DNA from: Anaerohabitans sp964387285
GTDB taxonomy: Bacteria; Zhuqueibacterota; Zhuqueibacteria; Residuimicrobiales; Residuimicrobiaceae
DNA length: 64,000 bases
NCBI GenBank assembly: GCA_964387285.1
Contig: CAYLWO010000025.1
Coordinates: 1-64,000, forward strand
Direction of reading: 5' to 3'
The first letter of the stretch is position 1. The number at the start of each line of letters is the position of its first letter. Both the position numbers and the translations under genes were made by a program. Under the pieces are notes generated by a model that made no database searches, was not told the origin of the DNA, and saw only the letters and a program-made list of their open reading frames with translations. Below are positions 50,934 to 59,455 of this stretch, piece after piece.

Positions 50934-51299
50934 ATGACTTTACAATTAATTCCCATAGTGCTCTTGTTGCTGGTGGTGTTGGCCCTGGTCGCGGCTATTT
51001 TACTGCTGACGCATGTATTAGGGCCAAAGCGACCCGGGGTTGTGAAACTGGCGCCCTACGAGTCCGGCAAAGAACCGCAGAGTGCGGTGCGGGTTCGTTT
51101 TCCGATCCGTTTTTATGTCATCGCCATGCTCTATGTCGTATTTGATATTGAACTGGTTTTTCTCTATCCCTGGGCTGTGGTGTATCGAAAAATGTTATCC
51201 GCCGGTTCTTTCATTCTGCTCGAGATGCTCCTCTTCATCCTGTTGTTGCTGGTCGGTTATGTGTATGCCTGGAAACGGGGAGCGCTGCGATGGGATTAG
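50934..51299 (+). CDS. nuoA: NADH-quinone oxidoreductase subunit A
   Basis: 121 residues from ATG 50934 (AGGA seven bases upstream). Three membrane helices; the family blocks KLAPYESGKEPQ, IRFYVIAMLYVVFDIELVFLYPWA and a short tail are present. First gene of the complex I operon. Its last 10 bp overlap nuoB. Confidence 0.96.
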   Translation: MTLQLIPIVLLLLVVLALVAAILLLTHVLGPKRPGVVKLAPYESGKEPQSAVRVRFPIRFYVIAMLYVVFDIELVFLYPWAVVYRKMLSAGSFILLEMLLFILLLLVGYVYAWKRGALRWD

Positions 51300-51769
51300 A
51301 AAGCAAACTTGGCGACAACTGGATCACCACGCGTCTCGATGACTTGATCAATTGGGGTCGTAAAAACTCGCTGTGGCCCATGCCCTTTGGCACGGCCTGT
51401 TGCGCCATCGAGTTCATGTCTGTATTGGGACCGAAATTCGACATGGCCCGCTTCGGCGCAGAAGCCATCCGTTTTTCTCCGCGCCAGTCGGACCTGATGA
51501 TTGTTGCCGGACGGGTGAGCATCAAAATGATGCCGGTGTTGCAAAGAATTTATCGGCAAATGCCGGAGCCCAAATGGGTCATCTCCATGGGCGCGTGCGC
51601 CTCTTCCGGCGGCGTGTTCAACACCTACAGCACCATCCAGGGGATCGATTGTTTTATCCCGGTGGATGTGTATGTGCCGGGTTGCCCGCCGCGACCGGAG
51701 ACGTTGATCGATGCGCTGATCAAACTGCAGAAAAAAATAGCCAACGAAAGATCACAAAATTATAAATAA
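51290..51769 (+). CDS. nuoB: NADH-quinone oxidoreductase subunit B
   Basis: 159 residues. Holds the N2 [4Fe-4S] cluster ligands: the tandem Cys in GTACCAIEFMS, the Cys of MGACASSGG and the Cys of YVPGCPPRPE. N2 passes electrons to quinone. Overlaps nuoA by 10 bp. Confidence 0.98.
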   Translation: MGLESKLGDNWITTRLDDLINWGRKNSLWPMPFGTACCAIEFMSVLGPKFDMARFGAEAIRFSPRQSDLMIVAGRVSIKMMPVLQRIYRQMPEPKWVISMGACASSGGVFNTYSTIQGIDCFIPVDVYVPGCPPRPETLIDALIKLQKKIANERSQNYK

Positions 51770-51773
51770 ATCC

Positions 51774-52283
51774 ATGCAAAACGCCCGGCTGATCGAAAAA
51801 ATTCGATCCAATTTTTCTGATAGTGTTTTGCAATCAGAAGAACAATTCGGACAATTGACCGTGACCATAAAGCCAATAAAAATTGTCCTGCTCACGGACT
51901 TTATCCGGACGGAACCGTCACTGGCTTTTGATTTCCTCATGGACCTTTTTGGCGTCGATTATCTGGAAATGAAGGCATTGGAACGGTTTGCCGTGATCTA
52001 CAATCTTTATTCCATGACACATGGACACCGGCTATTTATCAAGGCTTTTGTACCGGAATCATCTCCGGTCATCGACTCGGTTGCCGCCGTGCACCCGGCC
52101 GCCGTCTGGGCGGAACGCGAGGTCTTTGATCAATACGGCATCCGCTTCGCCAATCATCCGGATCTGCGGCGCATCATCAATCCGGATGATTTTCAGGGTC
52201 ATCCGTTGCGTAAAGATTTTCCGACCGAGGGCATCGGCTATCGGGAGCAATTTGAAAAAATAACACGCGACACGGCGCAATAA
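51774..52283 (+). CDS. nuoC: NADH-quinone oxidoreductase subunit C
   Basis: 169 residues; 30-kDa-subunit type, separate from NuoD. Conserved WAEREVFDQYGIRFANHPDLRRIINPDDFQGHPLRKDFP, with the DxYGIxFxGHPxLRRI-like block, defines the family. The N-terminal half is poorly conserved as usual. Starts 4 bp after nuoB. Confidence 0.96.
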   Translation: MQNARLIEKIRSNFSDSVLQSEEQFGQLTVTIKPIKIVLLTDFIRTEPSLAFDFLMDLFGVDYLEMKALERFAVIYNLYSMTHGHRLFIKAFVPESSPVIDSVAAVHPAAVWAEREVFDQYGIRFANHPDLRRIINPDDFQGHPLRKDFPTEGIGYREQFEKITRDTAQ

Positions 52284-52288
52284 TCCAC

Positions 52289-53524
52289 ATGCAGAACATG
52301 ACGCAAAAGCAGACGACCAGCCAGGAATTTCTCTACGATCCGGATAAGGAACGGATGTTGCTGAATTTCGGCCCTTCGCATCCGGCCACACACGGCACCT
52401 TGCGTTTGTTGCTGGAACTGGAGGGCGAACGCATCGTCGATTGCACGCCCGAGATCGGCTATCTGCATCATGGTTTTGAAAAATTGGGCGAACGCCATAC
52501 CTACAACCAGGCTGTCACCATCACCGACCGTATGAACTATTTGTCGCCCATGAACAACAACCTGGCGTACATTCTGTCCGTCGAACAGTTGTTCGGCATT
52601 CAGCCGACGCGGCGAGCTCAGTATTTGCGCGTCATCCTGGCCGAGCTCTCGCGGATCATGGACCATCTGGTGTGCATCGGTACGCACGCCATGGATGTGG
52701 GCGCCTTTACCGTGTTTCTCTATTTTATGCGCGAGCGGGAAAACATTTACAATATCTTTGAATTGCTGACCGGAACCAGATTGACCATCAGTTATTTGCG
52801 CATCGGCGGTTTTAACCGCGATCGGGATATTCCGGAAAATTTTTTCCCGTTCCTGCACAAAATGCTGGCCGGCTTGCCGAAAACCATCGATGAGGTGGAC
52901 CGGTTGCTGTCCAACAACAAAATCTATTTGAACCGCAGCCGCGAGGTGGGCGTCATCAGCAAAGCGGACGCAGCGCGCTATGCGATCACCGGCCCCTGCC
53001 TGCGCGCCAGCGGCACGGCCTGGGATGTGCGCGTCCAGCATCCTTACTCGTCCTATGAGGATTTTAAGTTTGATATTCCAATCGGCGAAATCGGTGATGT
53101 CTATGACCGCTATCAGGTGCGCATGGAAGAGATGCGCCAGTCCCTAACCATCATCCAACAAGCAGCGGCCAATTTTCCAGAAGGTGAATTGAATGTCGAT
53201 TCAGATTCCAAGGTCGTACTGCCATCCAAGGATGAGGTTTATGGTTCTATTGAAGGGTTGATTCATCAGTTTGAAATGATCATGCTCAACCGCGGCGCCC
53301 GCGCGCCCATCGGCGCATCCTATGTTCCGACAGAAGCGCCGAACGGTGAGTTAGGCTATTATCTCATCAGCAATCAGGGCAACGGTCCTTATCGTTTCCG
53401 GGTGCGTCCGCCCTCGTTTTATAATTTTCAGATCATTCCGCTGCTCTTGCGCGGCCGTTTGCTTTCCGACGCCGTGGCGGTGCTGAGCAGTTTGAATATC
53501 ATTGCCGGAGAATTGGATCGGTAA
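52289..53524 (+). CDS. nuoD: NADH-quinone oxidoreductase subunit D
   Basis: 411 residues; 49-kDa subunit that lines the quinone site. LLNFGPSHPATHGTLRLLLELEGERI, IGYLHHGFEKL, and GYYLISNQGNGPYRFRVRPPSFYN are family landmarks. It has lost the NiFe-hydrogenase Cys ligands, as expected. A 114-bp gap with no evident terminator separates it from nuoE. Confidence 0.98.
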   Translation: MQNMTQKQTTSQEFLYDPDKERMLLNFGPSHPATHGTLRLLLELEGERIVDCTPEIGYLHHGFEKLGERHTYNQAVTITDRMNYLSPMNNNLAYILSVEQLFGIQPTRRAQYLRVILAELSRIMDHLVCIGTHAMDVGAFTVFLYFMRERENIYNIFELLTGTRLTISYLRIGGFNRDRDIPENFFPFLHKMLAGLPKTIDEVDRLLSNNKIYLNRSREVGVISKADAARYAITGPCLRASGTAWDVRVQHPYSSYEDFKFDIPIGEIGDVYDRYQVRMEEMRQSLTIIQQAAANFPEGELNVDSDSKVVLPSKDEVYGSIEGLIHQFEMIMLNRGARAPIGASYVPTEAPNGELGYYLISNQGNGPYRFRVRPPSFYNFQIIPLLLRGRLLSDAVAVLSSLNIIAGELDR

Positions 53525-53638
53525 TTTTTGACAGATTTTTAGGGCCGGATTTCTAAAATTTTCTTTTGGGACAAACTAAAGATTGTTTTTCAAACACAAA
53601 TGGCGCAACTCAGGTTAACAGTATAAGGTTTCACCTCC

Positions 53639-54112
53639 ATGGCCGTTTCTTTTTCACCTGAAACATTGACAGAATTTGAAAAACTGATCGCCGCGTATCC
53701 GCATAAATCAGCGGCTTTGATACCAGTGCTGCATCTCGCCAAACAGGAATTCAAGACCATAACCGCGGAGGTCATGCAGTATATAGCTGATCTCCTGTCC
53801 CTGAGCCCGTCTCGCGTTATGGACGTAGTTTCTTTTTATACCCTATTTCCGCGCACGGAACAGGGCCGTTACGTCATTCAGGTATGCGCCACGCTCTCTT
53901 GCTCGTTAATGGGCGCCGAATCCATCATTGAACATTTACAAAAAAAACTGAATATCAAAATCGATGAAACCACAGCGGACAACCGCTTCACCCTGAAAAA
54001 GGTAGAATGCCTGGGCTCGTGCGGCACAGCGCCGGTCATGCAGATCAATGAAGAGTATTATGAGAACCTGACGCCGGCGAAAATTGATAAAATACTAAAC
54101 AGCTTGCCCTAG
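53639..54112 (+). CDS. nuoE: NADH-quinone oxidoreductase subunit E
   Basis: 157 residues; thioredoxin-like [2Fe-2S] (N1a) protein. The four cluster Cys are in VCATLSCSL and VECLGSCGTAP. It pairs with NuoF in the NADH-oxidising module. The start has only a weak ribosome site. Confidence 0.96.
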   Translation: MAVSFSPETLTEFEKLIAAYPHKSAALIPVLHLAKQEFKTITAEVMQYIADLLSLSPSRVMDVVSFYTLFPRTEQGRYVIQVCATLSCSLMGAESIIEHLQKKLNIKIDETTADNRFTLKKVECLGSCGTAPVMQINEEYYENLTPAKIDKILNSLP

Positions 54113-54115
54113 ACC

Positions 54116-55384
54116 ATGGAAGAAAAATATTTTCTACATAACCAGGATCATCCGGAATCGGCTTCTCTGCACTTTTATGAAAAGAACAACGGCTATCAGG
54201 CCTGGAAAAAAGTGCTGACTGAAAAAAGCCCGGAGCAGATCATCGAGGAGGTCAAACGTTCCGGCCTGCGCGGCCGCGGCGGCGCCGGCTTTTCCACGGG
54301 ATTAAAATGGAGTTTTGTCCCCCGTTCATCCCCGCAACCGAAATATCTGGTCTGCAATGCGGACGAGTCTGAACCCGGCACGTTCAAGGATCGCTATCTT
54401 GTCGAACGTGAACCGCACATGCTGCTGGAAGGCATGGCCATCGCCTGCTATGCCATCAGCAGCCGCCAGGCGTTCATTTACATTCGCGGTGAATTTGCCC
54501 ATGGCGCTCAGGTGCTGCATCGCGCTATTCGGGAAGCGGAAGCAGAAGGGTATCTTGGTAAAAATATTTTCGGATCCGGCTATGACCTGACCATTACCGT
54601 TCATCGCGGCGCCGGCGCGTATATCTGCGGTGAAGAGACCGGCTTGTTGGAATCTCTGGAAGGCAAGCGCGGCTGGCCCCGGCTCAGGCCGCCCTATCCG
54701 GCAATCAAAGGCGCGTTTGCCTGTCCCACCGTGGTGAACAATGTAGAAACGCTGGCCAATCTGCCGTTGATTTTTTCCCGCGGCGCTGATTGGTTCAGCT
54801 CCATCGGTTCCAATGATAAGAACACCGGCCCTAAATTGTATTGTATCTCCGGTCATGTGAACAAACCGGGTTTATACGAATATCCCTTGGGAAAAAATCT
54901 CAAAGAAATGATTTATCAGGATGCGGGCGGCATACGCAACAACAAAAAGCTCAAGGCCGTGATTCCGGGCGGATCATCCGTCCCGGTACTGACTGCCGAC
55001 GAAATCGATGTCGCCATGGATTTTGAAGCCCTGGCAGCAAAAGGCAGCATGCTCGGCTCCGCCGGCATCATCGTCATGGATGAAGACACCTGCATGGTAG
55101 CCAGCTTGCTTAATCTGGAAAAATTCTACAGCCATGAATCCTGCGGCCAATGCACACCCTGCCGTGAAGGCACGGCCTGGATGGCTAAAATTCTGTCCAG
55201 GCTGGAGCAGGGTCAGGGCCGGTTGGAGGATATTCCGTTGCTGGAGGATATCAGCCGGCACATCAATTTCCGCACCATCTGTCCTCTGGGCGATGCGGCG
55301 GCCATGCCGGCCATGAGTTTTATCAGCAAATTTAGACAGGAATTTATCGCGCATGTGGAACAAAAAAAATGTCCGTTTCATTAG
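54116..55384 (+). CDS. nuoF: NADH-quinone oxidoreductase subunit F
   Basis: 422 residues; binds NADH, FMN and the N3 [4Fe-4S] cluster. Glycine-rich loop GLRGRGGAGFSTGLKW, FMN site YLVCNADESEPGTFKDR, AYICGEETGLLESLEGK, and cluster ligands SCGQCTPCREG with a fourth Cys in TICPLGD. Three bases separate it from nuoE. Confidence 0.98.
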   Translation: MEEKYFLHNQDHPESASLHFYEKNNGYQAWKKVLTEKSPEQIIEEVKRSGLRGRGGAGFSTGLKWSFVPRSSPQPKYLVCNADESEPGTFKDRYLVEREPHMLLEGMAIACYAISSRQAFIYIRGEFAHGAQVLHRAIREAEAEGYLGKNIFGSGYDLTITVHRGAGAYICGEETGLLESLEGKRGWPRLRPPYPAIKGAFACPTVVNNVETLANLPLIFSRGADWFSSIGSNDKNTGPKLYCISGHVNKPGLYEYPLGKNLKEMIYQDAGGIRNNKKLKAVIPGGSSVPVLTADEIDVAMDFEALAAKGSMLGSAGIIVMDEDTCMVASLLNLEKFYSHESCGQCTPCREGTAWMAKILSRLEQGQGRLEDIPLLEDISRHINFRTICPLGDAAAMPAMSFISKFRQEFIAHVEQKKCPFH

Positions 55385-55401
55385 CAATGCGCGAAAAACA
55401 A

Positions 55402-55431
55402 TCTTGCGAAGGTTTGCCGTCTTCGTCAAGA
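55402..55431. repeat. Family 1 palindromic repeat, copy E, degenerate
   Basis: TCTTGCGAAGGTT (55402-55414) and a decayed right arm CGTCTTCGTCAAGA (55418-55431). It sits in the 89-bp nuoF-nuoG gap inside the complex I operon. Confidence 0.7.
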
Positions 55432-55473
55432 TAATGTTTTCGCTCAATTAATCCGAGAATACTAGACCGAATC

Positions 55474-57030
55474 ATGCCCACACTCACCATCGACAATAAA
55501 GAGATCACCGTTCCTGCCGGAACCTCGGTTTTGCAGGCAGCACTGACCAATGGGATTCAAATACCGCATTATTGCTGGCATCCGGCCTTGACTGTTGCCG
55601 GCAGCTGTCGCATGTGTCTGGTAGAGATCGATGCAGCGCCTAAATTGGCGCTGGCCTGCGCCACCGAGGTCAAAGACGGCATGAAAGTGGCCACGCAAAC
55701 CGAACAGGTCCTGGATGCGCGCAAAAGCATGCTGGAATTCTTTCTCATCAACCATCCGTTGGACTGCCCGGTGTGCGACAAGGCCGGTGAATGTCTGTTG
55801 CAGGATTACACCTGGCGCTATGGTTCTTCACACAGTCGGATGGTCGAAGCCAAACGGGAGCGGCCCACCAAAGATTTGGGCGGCAACATTCTGTTATACC
55901 GCAACCGTTGTGTTTTATGCACCCGGTGTGTACGATTTTATAAAGACATTGTCGGTGAAGATCATTTGTTTGTCGAAAACCGCGGCTATTACAGCGACAT
56001 CTCGGTATTTCCCGGCCACGGCCTGACCCATAAAATGACCGGCAACATTGTCGAGATTTGCCCGGTCGGATGCCTGATCGACAAGGATTTCTTATTTCAT
56101 GCCCGCGTGTGGAATCTGCAACAAACGAAAAGCATCTGTCCCGGTTGCAGCAGCGGTTGCAACATCCAGCTGGAACACAAGGACAATCGCATTTTCCGCA
56201 TCCGTTCTCGGGAAAATCCCTTGGTCAATAAAGAATGGATCTGCGATGACGGACGTTATATCTATCACCGCTATGAAAATCTACTCCGGCCGTCAGGCCC
56301 GGTGCGCCACGTGTCCGGCCAATCGCAAACGCAAACACCGGAACAGGCAGTAAATGAAACGGCAGACGCCTTGCGCGAGAACAGCAGCGGTTTGGCTGTG
56401 GTCGGTTCCGCTTTTGCCACGCTGGAAGAAAATTATTTGTTGTATAAAATATTCAGGCAGACGCTGAATTGCCAACACCTGTTTGTTCATGCGCCGAAAA
56501 TGCAATCCGACATGGTCTATCGCAACGGCTTTACCATTTCCGGCGACAAGAGTCCGAACCGGGCCGGCGCTAAAATGATTTTGGGCGAACAGACCGATTT
56601 TTACCAGAAAATTCAACAAGGAATCATCACTCGTCTGTTCATGCTGGTAGGAGAGCCGCAGCTCAACTTGACGCAGGAACAAATCGAAATTCTGCAACTA
56701 CTGCAACAGTTGTGGGTGCTGGATATTCAGGAGAGCAGGCTGTCTGCCCTGGCGCATTATTTTTGGCCCATCGCCTGTTTCAGTGAAACGGACGGCACTG
56801 TTATCAACTCTGCCGGTCGCGTGCAGCGATTGCGCCAGGCTTTGCAGCCGCCGGAAGGCGTCAGGCCGGGATGGCAAATACTTTTACAATTACTGCGTGC
56901 ATTAACACCAGAGGTGAAAATGACCGGAGCGGCAGATGTATTCAACGACCTGTGCGCGCACAATTCGGCGCTGCGTGGCATGAGCTATTTTAAATTGGGC
57001 GACGCCGGCTTGCCCATGGAAACAAGGTGA
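55474..57030 (+). CDS. nuoG: NADH-quinone oxidoreductase subunit G, short form
   Basis: 518 residues; E. coli NuoG has 908 and Thermus 783, so most of the molybdopterin-oxidoreductase-like C-terminal domain is missing. The N-terminal ferredoxin region is complete: N1b [2Fe-2S] Cys in HYCWHPALTVAGSCRMCLVE, His-coordinated N5 (NHPLDCPVCDKAGECLLQ), N4 (NRCVLCTRCVRF, EICPVGCL), and a further Cys run CPGCSSGCNI that could hold N7. The C-terminal 250 residues match only in part the oxidoreductase fold. The gene ends with a normal stop and nuoH follows, so it is a real short form, not a frameshift product. Confidence 0.92.
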   Translation: MPTLTIDNKEITVPAGTSVLQAALTNGIQIPHYCWHPALTVAGSCRMCLVEIDAAPKLALACATEVKDGMKVATQTEQVLDARKSMLEFFLINHPLDCPVCDKAGECLLQDYTWRYGSSHSRMVEAKRERPTKDLGGNILLYRNRCVLCTRCVRFYKDIVGEDHLFVENRGYYSDISVFPGHGLTHKMTGNIVEICPVGCLIDKDFLFHARVWNLQQTKSICPGCSSGCNIQLEHKDNRIFRIRSRENPLVNKEWICDDGRYIYHRYENLLRPSGPVRHVSGQSQTQTPEQAVNETADALRENSSGLAVVGSAFATLEENYLLYKIFRQTLNCQHLFVHAPKMQSDMVYRNGFTISGDKSPNRAGAKMILGEQTDFYQKIQQGIITRLFMLVGEPQLNLTQEQIEILQLLQQLWVLDIQESRLSALAHYFWPIACFSETDGTVINSAGRVQRLRQALQPPEGVRPGWQILLQLLRALTPEVKMTGAADVFNDLCAHNSALRGMSYFKLGDAGLPMETR

Positions 57031-57043
57031 GGAAATAGCGGGC

Positions 57044-58081
57044 ATGGATTATATCGATCTGACAATTCTTTTGACCAAAATCATCACAGTAATCGGTGTC
57101 TATTTCCTCATTCTCATGATCATGGAATTGGCGGAACGCCGCGTCAGCGCATTTCTGCAGGATCGCCTGGGTCCCAACCGCGTGGGACCGCAAGGCATCC
57201 TGCAACCGGTTGCAGATGGGGTGAAATTTCTTTTCAAAGAAGACATCATACCGCATCATGTGGACAGAGTCCTCTATCTTTTGGCGCCGCTGTTCGTGAT
57301 GGCGCCGGCGCTGATGACCACTGCGGTTATTCCTTTTGGCAAAAGCTTGTATGCATTCGGTCGTGAAATCCCCATGCAGATTGCCGATCTCAATGTCGGA
57401 CTGCTCTATATTTTTGCCATGGTTTCATTGGCTGTATACGGCACTGTTTTGGCCGGCTGGTCCAGCAACAGCAAATATCCGCTGTTGGGCGGATTGCGGG
57501 CGTCAGCGCAGATGATCAGTTATGAATTAACGCTGGGACTGTCGATAATCGGCGTGCTGATGCTTACCGGCTCGCTGCGGTTGCAGGAAGTGGTCGCGTG
57601 GCAAACCAGCACTCTGTTTGGAATTTTGCCGCGTTGGAATGTTTTCACGCAACCTCTGGGATTTGTTCTGTTCCTCATTGTGTCGTTTGCAGAAACCAAT
57701 CGTTTGCCCTTCGATCTGCCGGAAACAGAACCGGAACTGGTCGGCGGTTATCACACGGAATACAGCTCGATGAAATTCGCCATGTTTTTCATGGGTGAAT
57801 ACATTGCCCTGATCACCTCCTCAGCCGTTGTAACGACGCTTTTCTTTGGCGGCTGGGATGTACCCTGGTTGGATGAAGCGGCTCTGGGCAATTGGGGTAC
57901 GCTCTTATCCATGCTGGCCTTTGCCGTGAAAACGAGCCTGTTTCTGTTTTTATATCTGTGGGTGCGCTGGACTCTGCCCCGGTTTCGTTTTGATCAATTG
58001 ATGAATCTGGGTTGGAAAGTGCTGTTGCCATTGGCAATTGTTAATCTGGTTGTCACCAGCGTGGTGATATTTTTATCTTGA
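57044..58081 (+). CDS. nuoH: NADH-quinone oxidoreductase subunit H
   Basis: 345 residues, eight membrane helices, membrane base of the quinone chamber. Landmarks: AFLQDRLGPNRVGPQGILQPVADGVKFLFKEDIIP and ETNRLPFDLPETEPELVGGYHTEYSSMKF, the latter holding the conserved Glu of the quinone loop. Confidence 0.97.
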   Translation: MDYIDLTILLTKIITVIGVYFLILMIMELAERRVSAFLQDRLGPNRVGPQGILQPVADGVKFLFKEDIIPHHVDRVLYLLAPLFVMAPALMTTAVIPFGKSLYAFGREIPMQIADLNVGLLYIFAMVSLAVYGTVLAGWSSNSKYPLLGGLRASAQMISYELTLGLSIIGVLMLTGSLRLQEVVAWQTSTLFGILPRWNVFTQPLGFVLFLIVSFAETNRLPFDLPETEPELVGGYHTEYSSMKFAMFFMGEYIALITSSAVVTTLFFGGWDVPWLDEAALGNWGTLLSMLAFAVKTSLFLFLYLWVRWTLPRFRFDQLMNLGWKVLLPLAIVNLVVTSVVIFLS

Positions 58082-58087
58082 GGCATT

Positions 58088-58597
58088 ATGTACGTCAAAC
58101 GCGTAGGCTATCGTCCCCATTGGAGCGATCGCTTTTACCTGGTGGCCATTCTGAAAGGCATGTGGATCACGTTTACACACCTTTTTAAGAAAAAATATAC
58201 CGTGCAATATCCTGAGGAGAAATGGGCAACGCCGCAAGGATTGCGCGGCGCCATTCGCTTAAACAGGGACGACCAGGGTCGCGTTAAATGCGTGGCTTGT
58301 GAAATGTGTTCAACCGCATGTCCGGCCAAATGCATCAGCATGAAAGCCGCTGTTCCGCCCTGGCCTGATCGTGAAAAATATCCGGTCGAATTCAAAATCG
58401 ACATGCTGCGCTGTATTCTCTGCGGCATGTGTCAGGAGGCATGTCCGGAAGCAGCCATCGAGTTGACCGAAATCTATGACTTTTCCAATTATACGCGCGA
58501 AAGCCTGATTTGGGATAAGGAGAGGCTGTTGAAGAATTACGATATCACGGCAGACGGCCGTTACTATCAACGCAGTCGAGAGGAAACAGGATTATAA
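58088..58597 (+). CDS. nuoI: NADH-quinone oxidoreductase subunit I
   Basis: 169 residues; carries clusters N6a and N6b in two 4Fe-4S ferredoxin motifs, CVACEMCSTACPAKC and CILCGMCQEACPEAA. Connects the NuoG clusters to NuoB. Confidence 0.97.
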   Translation: MYVKRVGYRPHWSDRFYLVAILKGMWITFTHLFKKKYTVQYPEEKWATPQGLRGAIRLNRDDQGRVKCVACEMCSTACPAKCISMKAAVPPWPDREKYPVEFKIDMLRCILCGMCQEACPEAAIELTEIYDFSNYTRESLIWDKERLLKNYDITADGRYYQRSREETGL

Positions 58598-58619
58598 AAC
58601 CACCAGCAGCGAGAAAAAA

Positions 58620-59138
58620 ATGATCTGGATCTTATTTGGCCTATTGGCAGCCGGTGCGGTAATATCCAGTATCGGCGTCATCACTCATAAAAATCCGGTG
58701 TACTGCGCCGTGTTTCTTATCGTTGCTCTTTTCTGCATTGCCGGGTGTTATTTTTTATTACAGGCGCCGTTTTTAAGCGTTGTGCAGATTATCGTCTATG
58801 CCGGCGCCATCATGGTGCTGTTTCTATTCGTCATCATGCTGCTGCATTTTCCGGATGATGTACAGATCCATTTGCATCGTCCTCTGCAGACGATATTCGG
58901 CGTGCTTTTTAGCATCGTTTTACTGGCGCAAATGCTTTTGTTCATTCTAACTGCAACGCCCATTTTCAACTCGAAATTCGCGCCCGATGCCAAACCGGCG
59001 CTGGGAACCGTCGAGGCCGTGGGCGCCCTGCTGTACAGCGAATATATCTATCCGTTTGAAATCGCCTCGCTGCTGTTACTAGTGGCCATCATTGGCGCGA
59101 TCGTATTGACCGGAAAAAAACCGGTCAAAGAGCAATAA
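58620..59138 (+). CDS. nuoJ: NADH-quinone oxidoreductase subunit J
   Basis: 172 residues, five membrane helices; the conserved block VVQIIVYAGAIMVLFLFVIML is the pi-bulge helix region of the family. Starts 22 bp after nuoI. Confidence 0.95.
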   Translation: MIWILFGLLAAGAVISSIGVITHKNPVYCAVFLIVALFCIAGCYFLLQAPFLSVVQIIVYAGAIMVLFLFVIMLLHFPDDVQIHLHRPLQTIFGVLFSIVLLAQMLLFILTATPIFNSKFAPDAKPALGTVEAVGALLYSEYIYPFEIASLLLLVAIIGAIVLTGKKPVKEQ

Positions 59139-59152
59139 ACTTGAGGATCACG

Positions 59153-59455
59153 ATGATTCCGCTTTATGCATATCTGATATTGGCCGCCCTGTTGTTCATC
59201 ATCGGTGTAATCGGCGTATTGATTCGTCGCAACGCCCTGGTCATACTCATGAGCATTGAATTGATGCTCAACAGCGTCAACCTGACCTTGGCGGCTTTTA
59301 GCCGGCATTGGCAATCGTTGGACGGTCAGCTGTTTGTTTTTTTTGTCATGACCGTAGCTGCTGCAGAGGCGGCCGTGGGGTTGGCCATCATCATTGCTAT
59401 TTTTCGTCTCAAAAAAACCGTGCAGGTGGACGAAATCAATCTGTTGCGAGGATAA
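59153..59455 (+). CDS. nuoK: NADH-quinone oxidoreductase subunit K
   Basis: 100 residues from ATG 59153 (TTGAGGATC ahead); an upstream TTG at 59141 is less likely. Three helices with the conserved membrane Glu residues in MSIELMLNSVNLT and AAAEAAVGLAI. Confidence 0.95.
   Translation: MIPLYAYLILAALLFIIGVIGVLIRRNALVILMSIELMLNSVNLTLAAFSRHWQSLDGQLFVFFVMTVAAAEAAVGLAIIIAIFRLKKTVQVDEINLLRG

Noticed and set aside
54326..54856. A 176-residue minus-strand frame inside nuoF
   Set aside because: Antisense shadow of a strongly conserved gene.
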